64,000 nt of DNA from Ceratopteris richardii (GCA_020310875.1 CM035422.1:53873394-53937393); one strand, 5' to 3'. Shown: positions 37,188 to 48,154, counted from the stretch's first letter. The notes: generated by a model not told the origin, from the letters alone. Program-made: numbers and translations.

Positions 37188-39143
37188 TTGGAAAGAGTCG
37201 CGGGCAAGGAAGTTTACAGCTTTCTTGATGGTTTTTCAGGCTATAATCAAGTAGCCATAGCTCTAGAAGATCAACACAAGACGGCTTTTGCCACACAATG
37301 GGGCATATTTGCATTTTGTGTGATGCCTTTTGGCTTAACAAATGCACCTGCTACTTTCCAACGACTCATGTGTCATGTTTTTAAGGAATTCTTACGCAAG
37401 AATTTGGAAGTCTATATCGATGATTTATGTGCTCACTCGAATATCAGGCAGACACATATCCGAGAATTAAGACAAGTATTTGACAAATATCAAGAATATC
37501 AGGTTTCTTTGAACCCAGAAAAATGTGTTTCCATGGTCAGACAAGGCAAAATTTTAGGACACATTGTGTCAAAGAAAGGAATTTCGACAGATGAAGAAAA
37601 AGTGAAAGTAATTGCAGAGCTACCTAGACCAAATAACGTAAAAGAAGTACAGGCATTTATGGGCCATTGTGGTTATTATAGACGATTCATACACATGTAT
37701 GCAATCATATCCAAGCCTCTGTACTCTCTTTTGACCAATTTTGAATGGACAGATGAATGTGAAAACTCATTCAATGAACTTAAACGACGTTTGTGCTCAG
37801 CACCTATATTGACAACCCCGGATTGGAGTAAGCCATTCCATGTACATGTGGATGCATCCAACTATGCCATAGGATGTGTGTTAGCACAACCCACTAATGA
37901 AGGTAATATAGATCTCCCCATAGCATACGCAAGCAGACAGTTGAATGCAATAGAAATAAATTACACTACTACGGAACGAGAAGGATTAGGAATGATCTAT
38001 GCAGTAAAGAAATTCAGGCATTATTTGTTGGCAAAAAAGTTCAAGTTCTTTACAGATCATCAAGCATTACTGTACTTAGTCAACAAGCCATGTAACACGG
38101 GACGATTAATACGTTGGTTTCTATTACTCATGGAGTATGATTTTGAAGTAGTAGTCAGGAAAGGAGAAATACATCTTAGAGCTGACCACCTTTCAAGACT
38201 AACCTTAGGAGAAGCTCCTCAAGGGATAGCAAATGAATTACCAGATGCATATTTGTTTAACCTTGAGATAGCACCAGAATGGGCTAAGTCTATTGTCCCT
38301 GTTCTCACGTATGGACCCAAGAATCCTAGGATAAGGATCAAGGAAGGAGAGATTACCAAATCTCAGAGATATCAAATAATAGCAGGAAGTATATATAAAC
38401 AGGATAATCAAAAGATTCTTGCTTGTTGTGTAGATGAATCGGAACATGCGAATTGGTTGCAATTAGCACATGTAGGTACATTAACGCAACATCACTCAAA
38501 ACATCGAACATTGCAGACTCTGCATAGACTAGGAGTATATTGGCCTACGATGGAAGCAGATGTCTACAAGTTGTGTAAAGAATGTCATGTTTGTTGTGAA
38601 AGACCACCGGTAGAACATGCTACATTATATCATGTGTCTCTCACACCAGAATGGAGTGAACCCTTAGTGACGTACTTGAGGACGAAAACATTCCCTCAAG
38701 GAATGACTTTAGCGCGACAACGAAGTCTAGAGCAGGAAGCTCAAGACTATTCACTTATTGGTGATAACCTATACAAACGAGGACGAGATGGATACTTAAG
38801 ACAATGTGTTCATGAAAGCAATTATGTGAGTATACTAGAGACTGCACACCAAGGTGTCGTAGGAGGTCATTTTGGACCGGATAGGATAATCAAAGCCATC
38901 CTCTTTGCAGGATTATGGTGGCCCACTCTTCACATGGATGCGCATACCTATGTAAAGAGATGTGATGTGTGCCAAAGAACTCAGTTTCCTACTTGCAGAG
39001 ATGAAATGCCATTGAAACCCATGATGGGCGGACGTGCATTTTCTAAGTGGGGTATAGACTTTGTAGGACCCATTAACCCCCCTGCAAAAGGTCACATGTT
39101 GAATACATTATTGTTGCTACGGATTATCTTACCAAATGGGTAG
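37188..39143 (+). CDS. Gypsy-beta copy 2 RT, RNase H and duplicated integrase zinc-binding modules
   Basis: About 650 open codons. RT: VYSFLDGFSGYNQV near 37212, FCVMPFGLTNAPATFQR near 37315 and the catalytic box YIDD near 37411. RNase H: HVDASNYAIG near 37850, TTTEREGLG near 37970, TDHQALLYL near 38055. Two homologous HHCC-type modules follow. Module 1 runs about 38390-38610 (ACCVDESEHANWLQLAH through GVYWPTMEADVYKLC to CHVC). Module 2 runs about 38770-38985 (RQCVHESNYVSILETAH, GGHFGPDR, LWWPTLHMDAHTYVKRC, DVCQ). The integrase core begins with GIDFVGPI near 39051, then a frameshift near 39105 ends the frame. A 5' RT deletion of about 100 residues makes it inactive. Confidence 0.85.
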   Translation: MERVAGKEVYSFLDGFSGYNQVAIALEDQHKTAFATQWGIFAFCVMPFGLTNAPATFQRLMCHVFKEFLRKNLEVYIDDLCAHSNIRQTHIRELRQVFDKYQEYQVSLNPEKCVSMVRQGKILGHIVSKKGISTDEEKVKVIAELPRPNNVKEVQAFMGHCGYYRRFIHMYAIISKPLYSLLTNFEWTDECENSFNELKRRLCSAPILTTPDWSKPFHVHVDASNYAIGCVLAQPTNEGNIDLPIAYASRQLNAIEINYTTTEREGLGMIYAVKKFRHYLLAKKFKFFTDHQALLYLVNKPCNTGRLIRWFLLLMEYDFEVVVRKGEIHLRADHLSRLTLGEAPQGIANELPDAYLFNLEIAPEWAKSIVPVLTYGPKNPRIRIKEGEITKSQRYQIIAGSIYKQDNQKILACCVDESEHANWLQLAHVGTLTQHHSKHRTLQTLHRLGVYWPTMEADVYKLCKECHVCCERPPVEHATLYHVSLTPEWSEPLVTYLRTKTFPQGMTLARQRSLEQEAQDYSLIGDNLYKRGRDGYLRQCVHESNYVSILETAHQGVVGGHFGPDRIIKAILFAGLWWPTLHMDAHTYVKRCDVCQRTQFPTCRDEMPLKPMMGGRAFSKWGIDFVGPINPPAKGHMLNTLLLLRIILPNG

Positions 39144-39794
39144 AGGCAAAAGCCAGGAAAAAGAATGATGCACACGCGACTACAAAATTCTTATTTGAAA
39201 ATGTCTTTACAAGATATGGATTGCCTATAGAGTTAGTGAGCGATCGAGGAACTCACTTTTTAGTGATAGAGTTAGTGAGCGAGAGTTGAATATTTGTTAC
39301 AGGATTTTATGGTGATTCACAAGAAATCTGCACCATAGCATCCTTAGGCCAATGGTCAGGCTGAAAGCACTAACAAGTTCCTTTGTAACGTACTGACGAA
39401 ACTCGTGAACAACAAACGTTCAGATTGGGACAAACAATTACACCACGCTGTTTGGGCATATTGAGTGGCCTACAAGACCGTACTCAATGCAACTCCCTTT
39501 CATATGGTTTTTGGTCAGAATGTTGTGCTTCCTTTGGACTTCTTGATATCGACCCTTAAGGTTGCACAAGAACATCAGTGGACCGGCCATGAATTATCAG
39601 CAAGAATAATGGACTTGGAACGATTAGGAGAAACCAGGTTGAAAGCAGCAGCAGGAATATACGCAGCAAAGAAGTGACAGAAAGCATATTTTGATGCGCA
39701 TGTGAAAGATAAAGGTTTAAAAGAAGGAGATTTAGTTTTAGTATATACGTTGAAGCAACATGCACGGAAGTTAGAAAAGTGAGGTTATGGACCT
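39087..39794 (+). pseudogene. Gypsy-beta copy 2 integrase core, broken
   Basis: After the frameshift the core continues with a TDYLTKWVEAKA block near 39115, SDRGTHF near 39240 (second catalytic Asp kept) and ANGQAESTNK near 39350 (catalytic Glu kept). It is disrupted by a short duplication near 39270, a stop before ANGQAE, and TGA codons at 39463, 39675 and 39780. The C-terminal region NATPFHMVFGQNVVLPLDF is open at 39465-39677. Confidence 0.8.
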
Positions 39795-40469
39795 ATGATC
39801 ATTAACAGACTCTCGACAAGTGGAGCTATACAATTAGCCACCTTAGAAGGAGACATAATGCCTAATTACATTAGTGGCTATAGAGTCAAGCTATACCAGG
39901 AACCTCTTACTGAGGATATGCTTAGACGACTCACATTGGCAAAGAAGCGTAAGGAGGAAGAAAATAGAATACGTGCAGAAGCTCGGGCAGAAGCCATAGA
40001 ACGCATTAAGCGCATGAAGCTAAGAAGACAAGGACTAGGGAGAGAACATTATAACCATATGGAAACAACACCCCGATACCCCATGGCCATGTCTCAAGCA
40101 AAGTCAAGTACTCATCCTAGCATAGTGGACCGGAGACCATTCATTACAGTCAGGCTAGAGTACGGCAACCCTTGCCAAGAGCTCAAGTCTTTAATTGACT
40201 CAGGTGCTGCGACTAGTGCAATTAGATGGTCCCACTATAAGGACTCAAGAATAGAAATGCGGCCAACTGAGGCATACCTCATAGGGCTAGGAGGCATGGA
40301 AACCCCTTGCATGGGTGAGGTGGACCTTCCTATCCTCATACATGATGTGACCATGACAGTGAAGCTACTAGTGTGCCATGATGAGGACTTGATAGAACCC
40401 CTAATCCTTGGCCAAGATTGGCTATACGATCACTCAGTGGACCTAAATCTTAGACAAGGCTCCTTATAG
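39795..40469 (+). CDS. Gypsy-beta copy 2 post-integrase domain with second aspartic protease
   Basis: A 224-residue open stretch continuing the integrase tail (MIINRLSTSGAIQLATL). It has a charged helix (AKKRKEEENRIRAEARAEAI), then a retropepsin-like domain: SLIDSGAATSAIRW near 40189 with an intact DSG, GLGGMETPCMGEVDLPI near 40290, VKLLVCHDEDLIEPLILGQD near 40360, ending DWLYDHSVDL. The DSGA plus LILGQDW pairing is the retroviral-type protease signature. It is distinct in sequence from the first protease at 35930-36290. Conserved in copy 1 (16600-16860), so it is a family trait. Confidence 0.8.
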   Translation: MIINRLSTSGAIQLATLEGDIMPNYISGYRVKLYQEPLTEDMLRRLTLAKKRKEEENRIRAEARAEAIERIKRMKLRRQGLGREHYNHMETTPRYPMAMSQAKSSTHPSIVDRRPFITVRLEYGNPCQELKSLIDSGAATSAIRWSHYKDSRIEMRPTEAYLIGLGGMETPCMGEVDLPILIHDVTMTVKLLVCHDEDLIEPLILGQDWLYDHSVDLNLRQGSL

Positions 40470-41260
40470 ATTGGAACCTTAGATCAGAAGCGAGTGATAC
40501 CGCTTGACTTCCCTAACGGCTGTTTGCCTGAAGCACGCAACCCTAGACCCTATGAACAACATGCGACGAAAGACCGAAAGATCTTTGGTCAGATAAGTCA
40601 CGCTACGTCTACACCAACCCACTCGGGCTTGGCGATGGACAGCTGTCAATCAGAAGGACGTCAGGAGATTTTCCCTTGGGCTTCCTGCAAACTAGAAGGG
40701 GCAACCACCCAACCGCTTGGTCAAATGGACACTATAAACGGTCAGGTGGGTTACATCAGCGGACAAATAGGGACCATTGCAGGTCAAGTGGACTTCATCA
40801 GCGTCCACATGGGGAAAACACCCTACGATGCCCATCCTTCCACACTTACTGTGGACTGGCCTACATTAAAGATACAAAATGGAGCATTTCCTAATGGGCA
40901 GGTTTCGCAAGTGTTGGACCTCCCTTCTTTTCCAAAGCAGAGTGTCCATCAGACCTCTCAACCTCAACCACAAAAGAGTCAACCACAACGGAGGAACCCA
41001 GACCGACAACACTATCAGGTGACGAAAGGAAGAAAGCAGCAGTATCAGCACCACAAAGCAAGAGGCACGAGACAAATATGGGTGCCAAAAGGACAGAAAC
41101 CACCTGCAGAATTCACCAACGCGGACAATGATGAGAAGCAGTTACAACAGAATCAGAAGAAATATCCAAAGCCTTTTCAACCTTCTTCTACAAGTACGAA
41201 CATTCGACAAATTTGGATCACCAAGAAGTACCTTACGAATAGACCCACACCCACGTAGAT
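40470..41260 (+). CDS. Gypsy-beta copy 2 C-terminal linker with repeated IWVPK motifs
   Basis: After the TAG at 40467, an open frame from 40494 to 41258 encodes a Gln/Pro/Lys/Arg-rich, low-complexity basic region. Short repeats include TRQIWVPKGQKPP near 41070 and IRQIWITKKY near 41207, with QIWVPK just beyond the stop near 41262. Near 40720-40800 there are repeated GQVGYISGQIGTIAGQVD-type peptides. No known domain; possibly RNA- or partner-binding. Also present, degraded, in copy 1. Confidence 0.5.
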
Positions 41261-41785
41261 TTGGGTACCCAAATAGTGTATTATAGCTCAACCCTCAAGC
41301 CATGTAATATATACCCCTCAGAAATCTCTTCACCTCTCAATACCATCACATCCGATCTCATCTTTTGTCCCTCAACAGAAGCTTATCACCCGCACATGAA
41401 CTCTTAGGAAGTGGATACTGAAACGTATCCAAACGTCTTCTCCAACCCCCTTATCTAACATTACTCCCACCCCGACTAAACACCATCCTTGTAATAACTC
41501 ATTCACGACTGAACCTTGTATAAATCCACACACTATCACCCAACATCACCTGTAATAACATCTCATCAAGAAATGTATGCATCATCTGAAGCATGTAGGT
41601 GTCTAGAGACCTGCATTAGTTTGCAAGAAATCATTCCATAAACCACATCACGACACTCGGCTACATGGGTTACACATCGGTTATGGAAAGGGATTGCAGT
41701 CTCACTTTAATGGGATCATGATTAATTTCCATACTAATGTGTTAATCTTTTGTAGCAGATCCGCTATGCACTCGCATCACTCATC
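41261..41785 (+). other. Spacer before the accessory ORF with a likely splice acceptor
   Basis: No ORF. It ends in a T-rich tract and TTTTGTAG|CAG near 41745-41760, about 25 bases before ATG 41786. This looks like a plant 3' splice site and would allow the accessory ORF to be made from a spliced RNA. Confidence 0.45.
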
Positions 41786-44700
41786 ATGCAGGAAGAAGGA
41801 CCATCTGAAGCTGGCCCCAGTGCACCCATGGCAAATATTGGAGAACTACTCGCGGAACCACATCCTACGGCTCAACCACCGGAATTCCAAGGATTTCCAG
41901 GACCCATGCCGATCGACGACCCTCCTAGGGGTTACACTGAGAAGATTCATCGCAATTCTCACTGGTTCCAAGCGCTAGCAGGACCGTTGGCAGATGTAGA
42001 CTTTATCTTCAAGGCCAATTTAGCGTTTGATCACCGTACATGGAGCAAGTATCAATTCTTCTCAAGAGAATTCGAAGGACTACAAAACCCAAAAGATTTA
42101 ACGCATGTTTGGGCAAGAGCAGGCTTTACAGAATATTTCAGTGATCCTTTGCCTAAACCCAATTTCTACCGATGTTTCTACTTGGTAACTACTTTGACAG
42201 CTTCAGAGAACAAAGATTTGTCAAGAACATTCATTTTGCCATCTTTGGTAAACGATCCGCCATATAAGAGGTTTTATCTTTCGAAAGATCTGATTCGCGC
42301 TGCAATCAAGATCCATGGTACACACACTCCAACAGAACGAGAAAGGCTGGTTCGAGAGCCAATGAAACGTGGAGATGTAACTAAGTGGGAAGATATTTCA
42401 GCAATCACACCTGAGCTCTCTAAACCGTTGAGGATATGTATGCAGCATTTTGCTTTCCCCGCTTAGGATAGATTCACCATGTCCCACAAACGTATATGGT
42501 TTGGTTTATATTTAGCATGTACTGGACCACAACAGTTGACCTGGCTAGCTGGATAATTGATCAGCTCTACTTAGCCCAACATAGATGGGAAAGAAAGAAG
42601 GTAATCAATGGATGTTGCGCTCTCACGCGCATCGTATATATGTGTTTGGCATACGATTTACCTATCGAGCGTGCAATGACAAGCGAGGAGCTAAAAGCAT
42701 TCAAGGGAACAACAAAGAAAGCTAGGAAGGCCACCAAAGGAAGAGTAGGAAAGCGAATGAGAGGAACTATCCCCTGCCTTCAGGTGCCAGAATCACCCTC
42801 ACCACAACCCTCTCCAGAGCAGTCTCCGACAGAAGCCACTCCAACGGTACAACCTATTCGCATACGATTATCAAGACTAGTTGTAACGGAAGGCACTACC
42901 AGTGCAGTTACCTCACAACCAACATTAATTCATGAACCAACCACCACTACAGCAGAAGTTCCCACCACTATTGGTGCGGAAGCTTTTTCTTTTTCGATTC
43001 CTAACTTGGAAGCGGAACCCATAGATACAACGTTTGATTTCAAAATGCAAGATGCTTTCTCCAATGAATTTCAGTTTTTAGAAGGCCAGATTTTCTCTCA
43101 AGAATATGAGCGACCAAGCTACCTGACCACGCCCCGAGACCAATCACAAGGACAACTAGTATCTAGTTCCGAGGACGAACGAACAGAAACGGATGAAGAT
43201 GATGGCGATGACGAAGCCAGCCAAGGCACTCATGAATCCCAAGAACATGTGCAGACAGATGAGCAAGGACAGCACACCGACAAACAGGGTGATACCAGTA
43301 TGCATGAAGATGAAACCTTTGAAGCAACAGCTTATACGCTAGCCATCAAGAAGCTATATCGCACCATGGAGAAAGTTTGGGCGCGTAAGAAATTGACTGA
43401 GGAAGAGAGTCAAGCACTTATAGAACAGGAACTTGTCTCAGGCGGTTTCGAAGAAGTATACATCAGAGGCTTCAGAGAGCTTGTTAAATCAGTGGGATCC
43501 ACCGAAGCCTTAAGATATTTGCAGAGGAAACAGTTACCGTAGTATGACCCTCGCAGAGTCCGTTTACTAACCAAACTTGGGGAATACATTCGGGTACCCG
43601 CCGACGGTCAATCTTCAGAATAGGCCAAGGAAGCACATCTCATCCCTGAAGGCTCATTGGCAGAAGACACCATTATCATCGACTCCCCACCCCATACTAC
43701 TGCTGTACATACCACCACAGTTGTCGAAGTACCTACCACTCCAACCGTGCCTCCTTCACCTCCCATCCATCCAGTCTCCCCCATACGCCCTCCTTCTCCC
43801 AGAACATCCACCTCCTTCCACGGCAAAGTAGCAGAAGCCCTGGTAACATCCATTCCTCTCACCATGTCCACACCCACCCAACCTAGTTTTCCCCCTTGGG
43901 CATCCACTCTTCTATCTAGTCCATTTCTCCATCCATCTTTTCCATCCTTTCCTACACCCCCGAGACCACTATTTCCATTTCTAACCCGATGACTTTTTCC
44001 CCTGTATCACCTCCCCGACCCACCATCATTCCTCTTCCCCCTTTCCACCAAGCAGCATTAGAAAACCCCTCTGTAAATTACTCTTCAACCTTTGTAAACC
44101 CTGTATTTACACCCACGCACGCACCTACTTTCACGCCATTATTCACAGTCACCGCACTTGACACCACGTCCAATGACATGGATATCTCACCACCTACCGC
44201 ACCACCACTCACTTCATTCATGGCACAACCATACATAGGCACACCACAATTTTCCACAATCACCACAGCATCCACTTTCCCACCCCCATTCCCCATCCCC
44301 TTTGCATCTACACCCACTGCATCTTCACTTAGCACACCATTAATATTATCACCCACTGTAGATACTGCATTTCGATAGATGCTCACCTGTATGACTCGAG
44401 TAAGAGATGAGTTCATATCTCTTGGAACTAATTATCAGCAGCTGCAGAAGACAACGAATCACTTACAGTCGAAGCTCAACTCACTATCCATCGAGAATGC
44501 CTCATTGAACACCCGCTACCAAGAGCTACGAGAGGCATATCATAAACTGGAATTAGAAAGTGAAGAAAAAACGAAAGAAGCTATCAGGGATATCGATAAC
44601 TTGTTAAGGGCACAAACTATTCGCAATGCAACATTAACGAGAAACATGGGCTTACTCAGACGACATTTGGCAGCAACGAAAGAATGAGAACCAACGCTTA

Positions 44701-46281
44701 CAAGAACAGAACAGAGAAAATTTAGAAGCTGCCCTTGATCAACCCGACCAACCATTAAGCCCTAGTCGCTTCAAGGCCGTGCCCTCACAATCAATGAAAA
44801 TGTTGTTAGGTGATCATATAAGATTGTTAGATGAGTACGACAGCATGAACGAGGAGTTTCAGAAGCTGAAAGAAGATCATAAACTACTTCAACTAAGAGC
44901 ACCAATACCAGAAGGACTACCAGCTCTTGCGGACCCATCTCCTGACATCCTAGAGGAACTTAACACATTATGGGCCCAGGTGTCAACACTTCAATCAGAG
45001 ATAGCAGTATATGAAGCACCCCCAAGGCCAGACTCCCCACTGGACCTACCAGCAGAGGAAGAAACAGTGACTATTCCGGTGGAGGAAACTTTTGAAGAAG
45101 CGTATGAACCACAACCCATCCCAGGCGGACGAGTCACGGCCGAAGGCCAGACTGCTTTCGAACTTCCAACTCCCACATGGATGAAGACGATTGAAGAACT
45201 TGGAACCACCCACTCAACTCGGGTAGAGGCGCAATTGCACGCAATGGCAGTGATTGAGGAAAGAATTTTACAGTCGCCCTACTTTGCTCACTTGGCCCCT
45301 CACAGATATATCTCTGGTCATGAGATACAATATAAACCTTATTTTATGTTAATGGCAGAATATCAGTTGGCCATAGAGAAAGAAACAGGCAAGAAACCAT
45401 CTCACGCTACTCAGTTTGAGCCTCACGATTTGCCAACAAATGCGCAACGCGGAGAAATCTTTCAACCAGATTGGCGCAAGGATCTATTACAAGAATATCC
45501 TGAGATGATGAGTACTTGGGTTAAGGTGCCACTACACTTAAAATTCAACCCATGTTGGGGACCAGTGCCACATCGCCGATCCTGGAAGGCCTTTGCTATT
45601 AAAGTACAGAACAACAAGCAATGCCAGGATTGGTTAAATTATCCATATTTCAGGCCACCCACAGGACCACCTACAGTCGGATACATGATGCCCACGATTC
45701 GTCACTGGCTCCCTCGCTTGAAACATATGGACGATATAACAGTGCACATGACCGTCAAGATATTTGACATGATGTAGATGGTTTTTAAAGTCTCCAAATG
45801 CATCAAGGCACCTCATGTGAACACCCCGGGCTTCGAGCATGGTAACCTAGATCTTGCATATGATATGAGTACAACGCCATCGCTCCGGGTGTGTTATGCC
45901 TGGCATTGCAGAATTAAATACTTACCGGCGTGCTACAAGCAGACCTTCGAAGAAATGTTCACAACCGGTTTCTGGGAATACCATTCGGAAGTGTTCATCA
46001 GCAGGCCTACGCATTTGCTTCAATTATTTGCCTGTGAACAGATGGTATATTCCACGCACTATCGACTCCCACCATCAGATGAACCGCAGCCAATTGATTG
46101 GGAGAAACTCGAGGCAGATTTGACCCGAGGCATTCGAATATCAGAACACACCCTCGCTCAGGAGCTCCTACAGAATTACATCCGACAGACCTCACAACAA
46201 GGTTCTGTCGAGGATGACAGAAGCGAGAGGGAGGGGGGTGTTGGCAATAACCAGAGGCATAGAAGACGCGGAAGCATGTAA
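41786..46281 (+). pseudogene. Gypsy-beta copy 2 accessory protein, about 1,490 codons, broken
   Basis: ATG at 41786. Segments: an N-terminal globular region (41786-42700, with LYLAQHRWERKKVINGC near 42560), an acidic Ser/Thr/Pro-rich region (42780-43330), a helical piece (43330-43540), a Pro/Ser/Thr-rich stretch (43657-44378), a coiled coil (about 44390-44920), and a C-terminal domain (about 45200-46130). The last shares VPLHLKFNPCWGPV, HRRSW, DWLNYP, GPPTVGYMMPT and FEEMFTTGFWEYHSEVF with the Gypsy-alpha accessory protein. Breaks: stops at 42464, 43540, 43621, 43990, 44376 and 45775, and frameshifts near 42470, 43985 and 44676. No convincing membrane segment. Function unknown; not callable as an envelope gene. 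Confidence 0.7.
46225..46238 (+). other. Polypurine tract of Gypsy-beta copy 2
   Basis: GAGAGGGAGGGGGG immediately before TGTTGGCAATAACC. Confidence 0.85.
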
Positions 46282-46875
46282 AGATAGAGCAGGGAGTCAG
46301 TGGAATCAATTTTTCAAAGATTTATGTTTTATAAATATTCTTCAAAACCTCCAACATTGATTTTCATCACTATTGTAACATATGTAACATAGAAAAACCC
46401 TTTTTGTAATTTATAGCTCCATTTTGTGCAAGCCGAGGAGTCCTCGAGCTTGAGGAGCTTAGGTAGAATGAGCATACCAATTTTGGTTATTTTTAGACAC
46501 CGTTTATCCTTTCAAATAGCACTCAGGACCTATTTTTTAACTATGCTGGTCACTAGATGTGAAACCGGTCAAAACTAGTCTAAAATCTATAAAAAGAGCT
46601 AGAGAGCTCATTTTTGAGGTTGGTTAGTGTGAGCTTAGAGCTATTTTGCGCTTGTAATTGAGATCTTGAGCAATAGAGTTGATTTCTCACCTTCCATTGT
46701 GTCTTGCTTGTCTCTTCGTTGTGTGTGTGTATGTGTGTGTGCATCTCTATGCTTCTCACCTTCACTCTCACTTCATCTCACATTCACGATCTTCATATCA
46801 CTCCTATCTCTTCCGCGGATTCACATTAAGGAGGTGGAGCGTCTTAACGTGGTTCTCACCATTGTGCTAGAGCAA
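46239..46875 (+). repeat. 3' LTR of Gypsy-beta copy 2
   Basis: Starts TGTTGGCAATAACC. A TATA box, TATAAAAAG, is at 46588-46596 and a GT-rich patch at 46719-46743. It aligns with 19157-19756. The 3' end is not exactly fixed because there is no 5' LTR to compare; the CACATA microsatellite begins at about 46876. Confidence 0.78.
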
Positions 46876-47148
46876 CACATACATATACACACACATACAC
46901 ATGCACATGCACATATACATACATATGCATATACACTTACACGTGCACATGCACATACATGCATATACACAAATACATATGTACATACATACATATATAC
47001 ATACATACATATACACACACATACACACATATACATGCACATACATACACACACATATGCACATACACACATACACATGTGCATACATACATATACACAC
47101 ATATACATGCACATACACACATATGCACATACACTTACATATATACAT
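46876..47148. repeat. CACATA-type microsatellite, left half
   Basis: Imperfect ACATAC / ACACAT / GCACAT repeats, the reverse-complement class of the array at 11002-13838. Reading frames in it are artefacts. It is interrupted by Copia-2 copy D and resumes at 53644. Confidence 0.9.
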
Positions 47149-48153
47149 TGTTAAAAGTCAAGATTCAAGCTAGAAATTCGTGGGGAATCTTTTATGGACA
47201 TGTGGATCAATCAAAGGAAGTCAAAAGCCACGAGATTCTATCAAGAAAAGTCACTCAACCACTCCCCAAGTCATCTCAACTAAGTCCTCCAAGTTAGGAG
47301 GCTGATTTGGAAAGGTAGTTCCTAGATTTTAGGGGCACACTTCTCAATATAAAAGGAGCATGTATCCCGACTTCTTTTGGGCCATCTTCTTGGAGTTTTA
47401 GCTCATGTAAAGTGAGCACTAAGTGCTGGAGTTGTGATAAGCAAGCCCCTTGCTTAAGCTAGCCCCTTGCTTGCTTGTTTGTTTTCTTTTAGTAGGCATA
47501 TCTATGTGTGTGCACAAGCAGTGTTGCAACTCTCTACCCCTGAGTTGTTAGCATTGGTTCTCCCTCATATTGTATCCATTTGATGTAATTCTTGTCTCAT
47601 GGATAGATATTAGAGTCTATTTTATGGTCACAAATTTTCTGGAGCATTCTCTGAGTAATCTGGGAGCAACATTTATTTTAGTGAAGTTGTGTGATTGATA
47701 TCTCTCTTGGTGTGTAGGCTCTGTTGGAAATATTTTACTATCTATTGTAAGGGCTGGTTCTCCTTCTCTATTTATCCATTTGCTATGATTTTGGTGTCAT
47801 TGGGTAGCTATTAGAGTGATCTAAAGTTAAATCAAGTTTGCAATTCATTCTCTATATAATCTCTGAGAAAAGTTTGCTGGAGTGAAGTGAGGTCTCTGCT
47901 TGACTAGCAGTTTTGAGCATTCAACTAGCTCATGTTGTAGACATTGTTTCTCTTTGTGTAAGCATCCATTTGAAGTGAAATTTGTTTTGTTGGAAAGCTC
48001 TTGGTGTCTTCTATAGTTCTACAAAAGCTCACTGGAGTTCTCTGCATAAGCTCTGAGTAAGAGCATTTTTGGTGTGCAAAGGTCAAAGAAGTATACCTGT
48101 GGAGGTCATTCGTGCTTCCTCATTGCTTAGGGGTTGAGATACTTCCCCCATCA
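47149..48153 (+). repeat. 5' LTR of Copia-2 copy D
   Basis: Starts TGTTAAAAGTCAAG and ends CCCCCATCA. TATA box TATAAAAG at 47348-47355. A diverged, truncated relative lies at 13848-14262. Confidence 0.94.
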
Positions 48154-48154
48154 G

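Larger units (their letters stand above)
33763..46875 (+). mobile_element. Gypsy-beta copy 2, lacking 5' LTR and gag start
   Basis: Order: partial gag, coiled linker, first protease, RT (N-terminal deletion), RNase H, two zinc-binding modules, integrase, second protease, WVPK linker, non-coding spacer, accessory ORF, polypurine tract, 3' LTR. About 13 kb even after truncation, so the full family must be very long. The right LTR limit is approximate. Confidence 0.87.

Noticed and set aside
43577..44378. Extensin or Pro-rich cell-wall protein gene
   Set aside because: The Pro/Ser/Thr-rich frame is a low-complexity segment within the Gypsy-beta accessory ORF, without SPPPP repeats or a signal peptide.
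41786..46281. Envelope-like gene of an endogenous plant retrovirus
   Set aside because: Position fits, but there is no signal peptide, membrane segment or cleavage-site pattern; coiled coil and Pro-rich regions dominate.
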